64,000 nt of DNA from JAWXBT01 sp964523015 (GTDB lineage Bacteria; Bdellovibrionota_C; UBA2361; J135): the NCBI GenBank assembly GCA_964523015.1, contig CAZFXN010000001.1:62001-126000 (forward strand), written 5' to 3'. Numbering within the stretch: the stretch's first letter is position 1; each line of letters starts with the position of its first letter. Below the pieces are notes generated by a model. The model did not search any database, was not told where the DNA came from, and saw only the letters and a list, made by a program, of their open reading frames with translations. The position numbers were made by a program, and so were the translations under genes. This document shows, piece after piece, positions 52,993 to 61,148 of the stretch.

Positions 52993-53022
52993 AAGAGCCC
53001 ACTACTAAGCGGGCTCTTTTTG
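52993..53022 (+). terminator. Rho-independent terminator
   Basis: AAAGAGCCC, loop ACTACTAAGC, GGGCTCTTTTT. Terminates the 109 aa gene and faces the minus-strand lipoprotein gene that ends at 53052. Confidence 0.85.
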
Positions 53023-53051
53023 ATCTTACCTAAAAGGTACCTGCCAATAGC

Positions 53052-53594
53052 TTAACCGTACCTGCCACAGACATTAGCCCTAGCTCCACCTTCAACTGTA
53101 AAAACATAGGTCTCTGACCCTTTCCTACAAGTTGCTTTTATCTCTGCAGCATCAGAGCACTTAAAGTTTGCCCGCCAATGCTGTCTATTTCCATTAGCGA
53201 AACAGCTATATGGAGTATGAGTCCAAGGCACGTTATTGATACAAACAAGGCTTGAAGTAGTGCCATCTCTTAAAGGAACTGAGCAGCTATCAAATTGTTT
53301 ACTATATTTAGAGCTTATAATGACAACTAAGTTCCCAGCCCCAGCCCCATGATCATCACCAGATGGCTTCCATAAATTACCTTCATTACCAAAATTTTCT
53401 GTAGTTTTGGATCCTGCTGGAGGGGCAATAGGCCCCTCTGCTATTGGATCAACTATCGAATCCCCTTGAGCACTTGGATCAGGAGTAGCCACTTCAGGAT
53501 TCCCGCCTGTCTCATCAATAAAAGTATTGTTATCACTGCTCCCACATGCTGCTAAAGACATGACCGCTGATAATATAATAATTCTTTTAAGCAT
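53052..53594 (-). CDS. Cys-rich lipoprotein of unknown function
   Basis: A 180 aa lipoprotein (MLKRIIILSAVMSLAAC, Cys17). A Pro/Asp-rich linker (to about residue 80) leads to a C-terminal domain with six or more cysteines (CSVPLRDG, CINNVPWTHTPYSC, CSDAAEIKATC, VCGRYG), so likely disulphide-bonded in the periplasm or on the surface. No family recognised. Convergent with the 109 aa gene. Confidence 0.62.
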   Translation of the reverse strand: MLKRIIILSAVMSLAACGSSDNNTFIDETGGNPEVATPDPSAQGDSIVDPIAEGPIAPPAGSKTTENFGNEGNLWKPSGDDHGAGAGNLVVIISSKYSKQFDSCSVPLRDGTTSSLVCINNVPWTHTPYSCFANGNRQHWRANFKCSDAAEIKATCRKGSETYVFTVEGGARANVCGRYG

Positions 53595-53743
53595 AATTAT
53601 TTCCTTATTTAATGATTCAAGAGTCTAGGAGGAGCATGATTCTGTCAATGGTAAATAGTATAGATCAAAACCATTAAACTGCATTGTCTACACCATTATC
53701 TATTGTCTTTTGGTAGTGGTGCTTGTTAAAAAGATCGGTGATA

Positions 53744-53944
53744 ATGCCTGTAATGGAGTTAGTAAGCACTAAATTTAATCGAAACCTATTATTAAGTATC
53801 CTAGTTGTTGGATTAGTTCTTTTTATCCGATTAGTTGATGTGGCAATAATTCATAATAACTGGAGAGGACTTATCATTAGTTCAATTCACATACTGATTG
53901 TTAGCTGTGGTAGTTATTTTATCTTGAAAAGATCAGGAAACTAG
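53744..53944 (+). CDS. Small two-TM membrane protein
   Basis: A 66 aa protein with two predicted membrane segments (NRNLLLSILVVGLVLFIRLV and LIISSIHILIVSCGSYFIL) and a basic C-terminus. ATG 53744 is taken; an upstream TTG or GTG, or the ATG at 53753, is also possible. Unknown role. No adjacent partner on the same strand within 150 bp. Confidence 0.45.
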   Translation: MPVMELVSTKFNRNLLLSILVVGLVLFIRLVDVAIIHNNWRGLIISSIHILIVSCGSYFILKRSGN

Positions 53945-54166
53945 CATCGAGTTATTATGCCCAACTCTGTATCTAGTGCAGTCTGATACATATAAACACC
54001 GTTTGACTTAAGCTCGTCTCTAACCTAGCGCGTTTCCATCCATTTTTTACAAAACATTTACGAATCCTCTATGCAAGGGTGACAACTATTAGTTCCCATC
54101 ATGCAACAAATGCATACAAGAAAATTGAGCCGAAACAAATCGCCAAGTAAAACCAAGGAGGGAACG

Positions 54167-54835
54167 ATGGCACGTAAAGCAAAAATTAAAGATCAAGAGC
54201 CGAAAGAGTTAACTGATCTTCAGTTAGTAGAGAATTTAAAAAATGGATCAGAAGAGGCATTTGATACAATCGTAAGAAAGTATGAGTCAAAGATCTTTAA
54301 TTTAGCAATTAGCTTTACCCGTAATACCGAAGATGCGGAAGAAGTTCTACAAGACGTATTTGTAACTCTTTTTAGAAAAGTAGATAGTTTTCAGGGAAAA
54401 TCTGCATTCTCAAGTTGGTTATATAGAATAACTGTAAATGCCGCTTTTATGCGGCTTAGAAAAAACCGCCAAGAGAAAAGTACTCCTGTAGAGGACATTA
54501 CTCCTGCTATGGAGATGCAATCTGGGGATATTGATAAGGCTTCTTTTCCATCAAGTGAAACGATCTCTATTAACGAAGAGCTTAAATCCACCCTCTTTAA
54601 AGCTATTAATAAGCTTCCAGATGAGTACAGAAACGTTTTTATCCTAAGAGACGTTGATGGATTAACCAATAAGGAGACCGGCGAGATTTTAACCCTATCG
54701 ATACCAGCAGTTAAATCTAGGCTTCATAGAGCTAGGTTGATGCTAAGAAAGAAGCTTCAAAGGTGCTATCAGGATTATACCTCTTCAACTGAGATAGCTG
54801 GAATTGCCCCTAGGTATCTTCATGAGGGAAGTTAA
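54167..54835 (+). CDS. ECF-type RNA polymerase sigma factor
   Basis: A 222 aa sigma-70 family protein of the extracytoplasmic-function group. Region 2 shows VRKYESKIFNLAISFTRN, DAEEVLQDVFVTLFRKVDSF and SSWLYRITVNAAFM; region 4 has LPDEYRNVFILRDVDGLTNK and the HTH TLSIPAVKSRLHRARLML. ATG 54167 follows AAGGAGGG; an upstream ATG at 54101 lacks such a site. No anti-sigma gene is adjacent. A perfect palindrome follows the gene at 54879. Confidence 0.9.
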   Translation: MARKAKIKDQEPKELTDLQLVENLKNGSEEAFDTIVRKYESKIFNLAISFTRNTEDAEEVLQDVFVTLFRKVDSFQGKSAFSSWLYRITVNAAFMRLRKNRQEKSTPVEDITPAMEMQSGDIDKASFPSSETISINEELKSTLFKAINKLPDEYRNVFILRDVDGLTNKETGEILTLSIPAVKSRLHRARLMLRKKLQRCYQDYTSSTEIAGIAPRYLHEGS

Positions 54836-54878
54836 ACCGAAAAGTCCTTCATTCTCAAATTACTAACGATGTTCTATT

Positions 54879-54901
54879 TATTTGACTCTGAGTCAAATAA
54901 T
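54879..54901. promoter_or_regulatory. Perfect 10 bp inverted repeat after the sigma gene
   Basis: TTATTTGACT, CTG, AGTCAAATAA. No T-tract follows, so it is either an unusual terminator or an operator for the secreted protein gene 200 bp downstream. Confidence 0.5.
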
Positions 54902-55103
54902 ATGTAACACTCTACGAATCTCACCTAATAACAATGCATAGAGACAGATTCTCTATGCGATTGCATCTAATAATCTTAGTGATTTCAGGGTGTTGTAGGT
55001 TTCCTGAGTATCTTAGAAGGTTCTTAACAATCGCAAAAGAATAGAAAAAAAGAGAAAAAGAAGAGAAGAGTCAATTAAACTAAGTTAACGAGGTAGTGTA
55101 GTT

Positions 55104-55823
55104 ATGTGTAATCAAAAATTTCTTATTAGTGGCTTATTCCTTTCTTCCTGCTTATTTCTAAGTTCGGCGATTGCGGAAGATTATTCTTATCTTCCATCAG
55201 CGGATCCGATTATCCTTGAAGCAAAAACACAGTGTGAAAAGGATATAAATAAAGCACGAAAGAGTATCAAAAAAGCATGTAAAAATATTGCAAAGCTTAA
55301 TGGTAAGAGCATCCCTAAAGAGGAAGCAAGGATCACTAAAGAAGAGCAAAAATTAATTTCTACCGTTAATAAGAATGATACTAAGCTTGTCCAAACTCAG
55401 CAAAAACTACACAACTCCTGTGAAAAATCAAAAAACAGTATCTATCAGCAGTTGGCTAAGAATACACTCTTAAAGCAAAATATACTGAGTGCGATTGGTA
55501 ACTGTGTCCTTGGCATATTTGGCATTGGAGATGGTTGCTCTGATAAGAACCAAAAGGATCTATTAAAACTGATTGATCAGGACTCAAAATTACTTCTAAA
55601 GCTTGAGGCGCTAGATGATAAATGCGATCAGAAAAAGCAACAGAATATTCAGAAAACAACACAAAAGAACAATGATACTGCATTCAAAGCTGAATCTAAT
55701 ATCACTGGATACGATCTTAACATTCAAAGCTTTGAAAGCGATATCGTAGAATTTATTAATGATATCGACGATTACAATGACCAGATCGCAGCTTGTGGTG
55801 GTCCACAAGTAAGTTGTCCGTAA
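55104..55823 (+). CDS. Secreted coiled-coil protein
   Basis: A 239 aa protein with a Sec signal (MCNQKFLISGLFLSSCLFLSS, cleavage near AIAE). The mature part is Lys/Asn/Gln-rich and largely alpha-helical with coiled-coil-like heptads (EEARITKEEQKLISTVNKND; TQQKLHNSCEKSKNS), with cysteines at about 43, 59, 106, 133 and 145. It resembles no family I can name. Terminator at 55839. Confidence 0.6.
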   Translation: MCNQKFLISGLFLSSCLFLSSAIAEDYSYLPSADPIILEAKTQCEKDINKARKSIKKACKNIAKLNGKSIPKEEARITKEEQKLISTVNKNDTKLVQTQQKLHNSCEKSKNSIYQQLAKNTLLKQNILSAIGNCVLGIFGIGDGCSDKNQKDLLKLIDQDSKLLLKLEALDDKCDQKKQQNIQKTTQKNNDTAFKAESNITGYDLNIQSFESDIVEFINDIDDYNDQIAACGGPQVSCP

Positions 55824-55838
55824 TCAAAAATACAAGGT

Positions 55839-55866
55839 AAAAGAGGATTAATCGTCCTCTTTTACT
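55839..55866 (+). terminator. Terminator of the secreted coiled-coil gene
   Basis: AAAAGAGGA (55839-55847), loop TTAATCG, TCCTCTTTT (55855-55863). The 3' arm is the first unit of a 14 bp tandem repeat. Confidence 0.8.
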
Positions 55867-55910
55867 CGCCCTCTTTTAACCGTCATCTTTTACTCGTCCT
55901 CTTTTACTTC
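55855..55910. repeat. 14 bp tandem repeat, four units, amplifying a terminator arm
   Basis: TCCTCTTTTACTCG, CCCTCTTTTAACCG, TCATCTTTTACTCG, TCCTCTTTTACTTC. The first unit is the 3' arm of the terminator; the last two run into the 3' end of the minus-strand gene, whose stop is at 55890-55892. On the minus strand each unit carries AAAAGAGG. Confidence 0.88.
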
Positions 55911-56678
55911 AAAAATATTAATGCCGCTATGATAGTCCTCTGTCTTAGCGGCATCAACTTTTTTAAGACTCTGAATTAGCTGAGTTAACTTATTAAGATT
56001 TAGCTTCATCGCCGAAATTGTATCTTTATGTCGCGCATCCTCTGGAGGTAAAGACTCAAGCAGATGAAAGTGTAACTTAAGTGCTGTTATAGGCTGTCCC
56101 AAAGCATGAGCGGCAGTCCCTGCAAGTTGAGTAGCACATAGCTGTCTCTCTTGAAGTATAATTTTATCCTGTGCCTCTTGCAGCAGTTGATTTTGATAGA
56201 TTAGTTTTAGACTCAATGTTCTGGCTCTAAGTAATACTAAAAGTCTTGCTTTTAATTCTTGAAAAACAAATGGCTTTGTTAAAAAATCATCTGCCCCCTC
56301 TTCAAAGGCTGCAATTTTATACTTAAGAGTATCAACCTTACTCTTTTGATCCGTCATACTAGTCAGAATTAAGATCGGAACGAGATTTCCTTCAGGTTGC
56401 TCTTTTATCCATTTGCATAGATCAAGATTTCGACCATCTATTGCTGTAAGATCAAGGATGACCAGATCAGGTAAAGTTCTGCTGTACTCCTCTTTAGCTT
56501 GCAATGCCGTCGAAGCAGGAAATGCCCTATGTCCCATTGATGATAAAGTTCTACAGACTAGATCACTCACCTCATGGTCCTGATCTACGATAAGCACTGA
56601 AAAGCTGTGCTTATCAGTGTCAGCTTTCTTTATATGCTTATTTTTTGTGTAATTGTGAGTAGTTAAAGAAGTTGCCAA
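55890..56678 (-). CDS. Receiver-DHp protein without ATPase domain
   Basis: A 262 aa protein. Receiver domain 25-150 with phospho-Asp76 (VILDLTAIDGR) and Lys135; a coiled-coil (160-182); then a DHp-like segment with a candidate phospho-His191 in LAGTAAHALGQPITALKLHF. No ATP-binding boxes; ends after about 70 further residues. Start codon is TTG; no ATG fits. Same layout as 49795-50478, and no partner kinase is adjacent, although it lies next to the T3SS block. Confidence 0.78.
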   Translation of the reverse strand: MATSLTTHNYTKNKHIKKADTDKHSFSVLIVDQDHEVSDLVCRTLSSMGHRAFPASTALQAKEEYSRTLPDLVILDLTAIDGRNLDLCKWIKEQPEGNLVPILILTSMTDQKSKVDTLKYKIAAFEEGADDFLTKPFVFQELKARLLVLLRARTLSLKLIYQNQLLQEAQDKIILQERQLCATQLAGTAAHALGQPITALKLHFHLLESLPPEDARHKDTISAMKLNLNKLTQLIQSLKKVDAAKTEDYHSGINIFEVKEDE

Positions 56679-56853
56679 AACGTAACCTATATTAAAATCC
56701 CTATATAGATTATCTGCATTTTTTAAGGACTTCTAAAGGGAAAGTACGAATTAAATAGATCTCCATTAACGCACCTAAATTACTACTATTTTCATGGCAG
56801 GATTCGATAGAAATCCCATGGAATACAAATAGAATGGAAATGTTCCAGGCGGA

Positions 56854-57177
56854 TCACTTGATCCGTAGCACACCCTTTAGTTGCTCTGTAATAGTAGGGT
56901 CAGTAAGTAAAATATCCTCTACAAAGAGGCGTGTTTTCTCTGCCTGCTGACCAGTAAGTGATAATTTCGTTACTACATTGCTAGATATTGCTGTCACTGC
57001 CTCCTCAACGGAGTGAAATACAGTGCTCTTTAGTGATTCAATCTCCTCTTTCCATAAATTTATTAACTCTTCTGTTTCCCGACTAGGGGTATCTGTGCTC
57101 TCTTTTGGTTTAAAAAAACTCTTAATCTTTTGCTTAGAAACCTCTTTTTCATCAAGAATCTTTTGACTCTTCGCCAT
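56854..57177 (-). CDS. Small hypothetical protein at the end of the T3SS block
   Basis: A 107 aa protein, MAKSQKILDEKEVSKQKIKS, with a lysine-rich N-terminus and an amphipathic helical part (ETEELINLWKEEIESLKSTV; LTDPTITEQLKGVL). It could be a chaperone, but no family is recognised. Its ATG (57177) lies inside the 3' end of the TPR lipoprotein gene, in another frame, so the two are translationally linked. Confidence 0.5.
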   Translation of the reverse strand: MAKSQKILDEKEVSKQKIKSFFKPKESTDTPSRETEELINLWKEEIESLKSTVFHSVEEAVTAISSNVVTKLSLTGQQAEKTRLFVEDILLTDPTITEQLKGVLRIK

Positions 57178-57733
57178 GACTATCACCTTTATTAAATGGA
57201 TCTGATCTATTGATCTGATCCTGATTATGCCTTAGTAGCGGACTCCTTCCTACTACCCAAGCCTTTAAAAGCTCCCTTTTAGCGTAAAAGGTGCTCTCAC
57301 CTTTATATTCAGCTAAAAATACCGAAAAGTTTCCTCTTATTTTATAATTTGAGGGGTCTTGCGCCAATGCTTGTAAATACAGTTGGTTAGCGACCTCTAA
57401 GTTTCCCTGCTGTTCCTTAAGGAGAGCTAAATTACCAAGGGCGTTAGCATAGGATGGATCTACCGCATATGCAGTCCTAAACAGCCTCTCTGCGCGCTCA
57501 TGCTCCCCCCTAAGCATTGCTACAGAACCAAGACCATCAAGGGCAGCAGCGAATCGCCCAATCTCATAGGCAGCCTCAAAAGTAGCTTCAGCCTCTTCTA
57601 GATCCCCTTGTCGTAGCATCACAACCCCTTCGTCAATGAGCTGCAACGCTTTGTGCCGCTCAGTTAACTCAGGTTGATAGATATAACATCCCTGCAAAAA
57701 AAGTATGAAGCCTGTAACTAGAACTTTTTTCAT
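57152..57733 (-). CDS. TPR lipoprotein in the T3SS block
   Basis: A 193 aa lipoprotein (FLQGC, Cys16) with about four TPR-like repeats (GVVMLRQGDLEEAEATFEAA, HERAERLFRTAYAVDPSYAN and NQLYLQALAQDPSNYKIRGN). Small TPR lipoproteins often act as pilotins for secretins, so it may be SctG-like, but this is an inference from position only. Its ATG overlaps the sctV stop by four bases. Confidence 0.62.
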   Translation of the reverse strand: MKKVLVTGFILFLQGCYIYQPELTERHKALQLIDEGVVMLRQGDLEEAEATFEAAYEIGRFAAALDGLGSVAMLRGEHERAERLFRTAYAVDPSYANALGNLALLKEQQGNLEVANQLYLQALAQDPSNYKIRGNFSVFLAEYKGESTFYAKRELLKAWVVGRSPLLRHNQDQINRSDPFNKGDSHGEESKDS

Positions 57734-59577
57734 GCTGCCAACTCCATCATTACCCTCTCTTCATCGTGAGCAGGTAACTCAATATGACCTAAAATATTAA
57801 GAGCACATCCTTCGGTTAATTCCTCATAGGCTAAGACTGGTACTTTTATTCCTCGTATCTCTAAACACTCTCGTACAAGTCGTCGGGATCCTCTTGATGT
57901 TATTACAACCTGATTTTTATTAAGGGAGAATGTTTTAATCTTTTCTACAATCACCTTTATCTGTTCAGCATCTGCTCCCTTATCCTCTCTCTCCGCACGT
58001 ACTAATGCCAAATCCAAAAATGGATCTAGTGCATATGCTTCTATTAAATTTTCATTATTTGAAAATCTATCACTGACAACTCTTTTAAGTGCTATTCGCA
58101 CCTCTTCTAAGAGGATCCTTTCATTTGCTGCTTTCGGACCGAATTCAGCTATAGCTTGTAAAATGATATCAAAGTGCCTAATTGTTATCCCCTCTCTAAC
58201 TAGTGATTTTAAGATCGAACTAAGCTGAGTTACGGTAATTACTCCTGGCACTACCGAGGAGATCAATTCAGGAGCTTCAAGATCAAAGGTATCTAATAAC
58301 TTTCTAGTCATAATATCATCGATAAACTCTACCGGTTGATTTGTAATAACTCTCTCTGAGGTACTAGTAATATTTTTAACAGAGATCTCCTTTGAGCTAT
58401 ATTCCTGTTTTACTAAAACTCCACGAACATAAACTAAAAATGGCTCTATTTGAGTCTCTTCAACTTTTGCATAGGGCTTTTGGATCAGTATGCCGATCTG
58501 ATCATAGATTCTCTGTCTCATGACCTCTAGTTCAGTATTTAGAGTATTTTCTAAAAGTACTTTTTGAACTGCATCTTTATTGAAACGAATTTCCAAAACC
58601 GGAACAAATTTTGGATTAAATACTAATGGCTCTACTTTTGTTTCATCAACCTTTTTAGGAACGATAGCTCCCATAATTAAAATCGCTGATAAAATTACAA
58701 ACGGAAGTGCTGGTAATCCTGGCAAACAGGCTATAGTTAATCCGATTATTGCCGTAATAAATTGAACTTTTTTCTGACTAGTTAGTTGTGTCAATAAATC
58801 ATTAGCTAGAGTGCCTCCATCATTTAAAGAAACTCTGGTAACGATAATGCCAGCTGCCGTTGCATTTAGTAGCGCTGGTATTTGGGACAACAAACCATCG
58901 CCGATGGTAAGCAGGGTATACTTATGCAGTGCCGATCCAAAATCCAGATCCTGTACAAGTAATCCAATTAAAAGTCCCCCTACAATATTTATAGCGGTTA
59001 CAATTAAACCAGCGATAGAATCACCTTTTACAAATTTCATCGCTCCATCAAGGGATCCATAAAACCGAGATTCTGATTGAAGTTCATCACGCTTGCGGCT
59101 GGCCGTTTCTGAATCGATTAATCCTGCCCTAACATCAGCATCAATCGACATCTGTTTGCCAGGGAGAGCATCTAGCGTAAAACGAGCTGAAACTTCAGCA
59201 ACTCGCTCTGCTCCCTTGGCTACGACTAAGAATTGAACGAGGGTTATAATAAGAAAGACTACAAACCCAACTACAATGTTGCCCTGTACAACAACTTTAC
59301 CAAATGCCGCGACTACTTCACCCGCACTCCCTGTGCTTAATATCATCCTAGTTGTGGCTATATTTAAGGAGAGTCGATAAAGAGTTGTTAATAAAAGTAA
59401 GGTTGGTAGTACAGATAATTTTAGTGGCTCAGTAATATATAAGCTACTCATCAATAACAATACAGCTAAAGTAAAGTTACTAACGAGGAGAAAGTTCAAA
59501 ATTGTTTCGGGCAGAGGAATAAGCATCGTTGCTATGATTGCAACGATGCTTATAGGTACTAAGATCTCCTTTCCCAT
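57730..59577 (-). CDS. sctV: Type III secretion export gate protein SctV (FlhA family)
   Basis: A 615 aa FHIPEP-family protein with seven or eight N-terminal membrane helices and a cytoplasmic C-terminal domain. Conserved blocks: TLYRLSLNIATTRMILSTGS, the KGAERVAEVSARFTLDALPG block, KQMSIDADVRAGLI, FYGSLDGAMKFVKGDSIAGL and TIGDGLLSQIPALL. It is shorter than FlhA (about 690 aa), mainly in the C-terminus. The neighbours sctJ and sctQ make SctV the better name than FlhA. It forms the nonameric export gate of the injectisome. Overlaps the TPR lipoprotein gene. Confidence 0.88.
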   Translation of the reverse strand: MGKEILVPISIVAIIATMLIPLPETILNFLLVSNFTLAVLLLMSSLYITEPLKLSVLPTLLLLTTLYRLSLNIATTRMILSTGSAGEVVAAFGKVVVQGNIVVGFVVFLIITLVQFLVVAKGAERVAEVSARFTLDALPGKQMSIDADVRAGLIDSETASRKRDELQSESRFYGSLDGAMKFVKGDSIAGLIVTAINIVGGLLIGLLVQDLDFGSALHKYTLLTIGDGLLSQIPALLNATAAGIIVTRVSLNDGGTLANDLLTQLTSQKKVQFITAIIGLTIACLPGLPALPFVILSAILIMGAIVPKKVDETKVEPLVFNPKFVPVLEIRFNKDAVQKVLLENTLNTELEVMRQRIYDQIGILIQKPYAKVEETQIEPFLVYVRGVLVKQEYSSKEISVKNITSTSERVITNQPVEFIDDIMTRKLLDTFDLEAPELISSVVPGVITVTQLSSILKSLVREGITIRHFDIILQAIAEFGPKAANERILLEEVRIALKRVVSDRFSNNENLIEAYALDPFLDLALVRAEREDKGADAEQIKVIVEKIKTFSLNKNQVVITSRGSRRLVRECLEIRGIKVPVLAYEELTEGCALNILGHIELPAHDEERVMMELAA

Positions 59578-59609
59578 CTGCCAGTTCTCACTTTAGTTAC
59601 TAGGGCTGA

Positions 59610-59909
59610 TTATCCAGCTCTAAAATTTCTTACTGCAGCCATCTTTGATTCATGGCGAGTTTTTTCTATGTTTGATTCCATAGAGACTAACTGCATCTGC
59701 TCTTGAAGCTCCATCTGCTTCTCTAAAAGAGCTTGATAAGAGGGATCCAGTGAAATAGAACTGCCCCCACTACCGCCTGTCACTGCTTGGCCAACAGAAC
59801 GCATCACACCACCAAACGCTGCTGCAACACTGCTTTTAGGCTCCGGTATAAAACGTAGCAGGTTTGATCCTCCACTTAGATATGCACCTAATGTTGATAT
59901 TTTTTCCAT
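59610..59909 (-). CDS. Small T3SS-linked protein (rod/needle-like?)
   Basis: A 99 aa protein between sctQ and sctV. The N-terminus is Gly/Ser-rich; the C-terminal half is one long amphipathic helix (YQALLEKQMELQEQMQLVSM and following). This resembles the size and helix-rich end of inner-rod (SctI) or needle (SctF) subunits, but no signature is present. AAGGAG precedes the ATG. Position supports a T3SS role; identity unsure. Confidence 0.5.
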   Translation of the reverse strand: MEKISTLGAYLSGGSNLLRFIPEPKSSVAAAFGGVMRSVGQAVTGGSGGSSISLDPSYQALLEKQMELQEQMQLVSMESNIEKTRHESKMAAVRNFRAG

Positions 59910-59945
59910 AATGCTCCTTAGATCACGTTAGATTATTACCTCTCA

Positions 59946-60932
59946 CTAGTTTAATCGCAGATTTGAGCCAAAAGTTTCCTTACTTTTTATCTCAACCTCT
60001 AAAAATTCCCCTTTCCAACGAATCTCTGCTTGTGCCCAAGCACGATTGCCAACTTCAATCGTTACAGGAATCTCAGAAGGGCAACCTAATTCAAGAGTCG
60101 TCCCTTTATTAAGACTTAAAAACTCCTCTAAAGTTAATGTAATAGTTCCTAGAACAATTCTCGGTGAAATATTAACCCCACTATCTATTGTAGTTAACTT
60201 TTTGTTATCCATAATGCTCTCCTTAATAATTTTAAATTCGGACCCCTTCTCCCAACCAAGTTGGCAAGATGAGTTTAAATTTTGTGATGATGCGATAAGT
60301 GTGCATTGATTAAGATGTATCGAAAAATTACCAATAGGAAGCGCTGACAGTACTAACTCTAGTTTAAGTTGAACTGTTGCTTGATCCTTTGCTAAAACTT
60401 CCTTATCCGAATGAACCTCAATCTTTGGCAATTTAATATCCGGATATGCAAATATGCATCTCATATCAATTAGTGATTCCGCTTTAACAATTGCTAACTC
60501 ATATTTAAGGGATGATTCTATTGTAGTGGGGATAGTCGTGGAGAATGTAGTGGGAAATGTTGTGGGGAATGTAGTGGAGAATGTCTGCTTTATTTTAGAG
60601 ATTGATAAACATCTCTCTGATTGTATCAATGCTCCAAGCCTTACAATATTCCGCCATATTGGCTGAGATATTGACTGAGATATTTTTCCTATCTTATTAT
60701 CAAATCCGATACCTATTTCTATTAAAGGCACAGAGCTCTCATGCGGATTCTCTAATTCAAAAACAATCCAAAAAAAATCTCGGTCGATTAATGAAGCAGA
60801 TTCTAGAAGCTCAATATCCAAAATTCTTTTACTAATAAGAAATGAAAGAGGATCAAGAAATATCTCTTTAATGACTCTTTTACGCCTTTGCAAATCTATT
60901 ATTACTTCAGAATTTCTAATCTCAAATTCCAT
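59946..60932 (-). CDS. sctQ: T3SS cytoplasmic-ring protein SctQ
   Basis: A 328 aa protein whose last 70 residues are a SpoA (surface presentation of antigens) domain: PRIVLGTITLTLEEFLSLNK, then TTLELGCPSEIPVTIEVGNR and a terminal strand. This is the C-ring/sorting-platform protein SctQ. ATG 60932 is chosen because the upstream small gene ends 5 bp before it; an upstream start would overlap that gene. A tandem Thr-rich stretch (TTF/TTI units) lies at residues around 115-135 and is encoded by five 12 bp repeats. Confidence 0.82.
   Translation of the reverse strand: MEFEIRNSEVIIDLQRRKRVIKEIFLDPLSFLISKRILDIELLESASLIDRDFFWIVFELENPHESSVPLIEIGIGFDNKIGKISQSISQPIWRNIVRLGALIQSERCLSISKIKQTFSTTFPTTFPTTFSTTIPTTIESSLKYELAIVKAESLIDMRCIFAYPDIKLPKIEVHSDKEVLAKDQATVQLKLELVLSALPIGNFSIHLNQCTLIASSQNLNSSCQLGWEKGSEFKIIKESIMDNKKLTTIDSGVNISPRIVLGTITLTLEEFLSLNKGTTLELGCPSEIPVTIEVGNRAWAQAEIRWKGEFLEVEIKSKETFGSNLRLN
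60526..60585. repeat. Five 12 bp repeats inside sctQ
   Basis: Units GTGGGGATAGTC, GTGGAGAATGTA, GTGGGAAATGTT, GTGGGGAATGTA and GTGGAGAATGTC. In frame they encode repeats of Thr-Thr-(Ile/Phe)-(Ser/Pro) in a linker of SctQ. Copy-number change would alter the linker without breaking the frame. Confidence 0.88.
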
Positions 60933-60937
60933 AATAG

Positions 60938-61132
60938 CTACGTTTGAGAAGATGAAAATAAAGGTGTAAGGCTCTGCCAACTTTGAGGCACTAAGTATAG
61001 CTCTAAAAGTTTTGCCTGAACTTTTGAAGCTGTCTCCATTTCAAAACTATCAGCAGGAAAATCGATCCCTAAATCAAAGGTGGCGATTGAAAGTTGGTAA
61101 ATCCATTCTGATTGTAAAGTTTCATCACTCAT
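60938..61132 (-). CDS. Small protein between sctJ and sctQ
   Basis: A 64 aa protein (MSDETLQSEWIYQLSIATFD; FEMETASKVQAKLLELYLVP). Its place, directly after sctJ, is where sctK or sctL-type genes often lie, but the sequence is too short and too diverged to say. A strong AAGGAG site precedes ATG 61132. No membrane segment. Confidence 0.5.
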   Translation of the reverse strand: MSDETLQSEWIYQLSIATFDLGIDFPADSFEMETASKVQAKLLELYLVPQSWQSLTPLFSSSQT

Positions 61133-61148
61133 AATCACTCCTTAGTAT

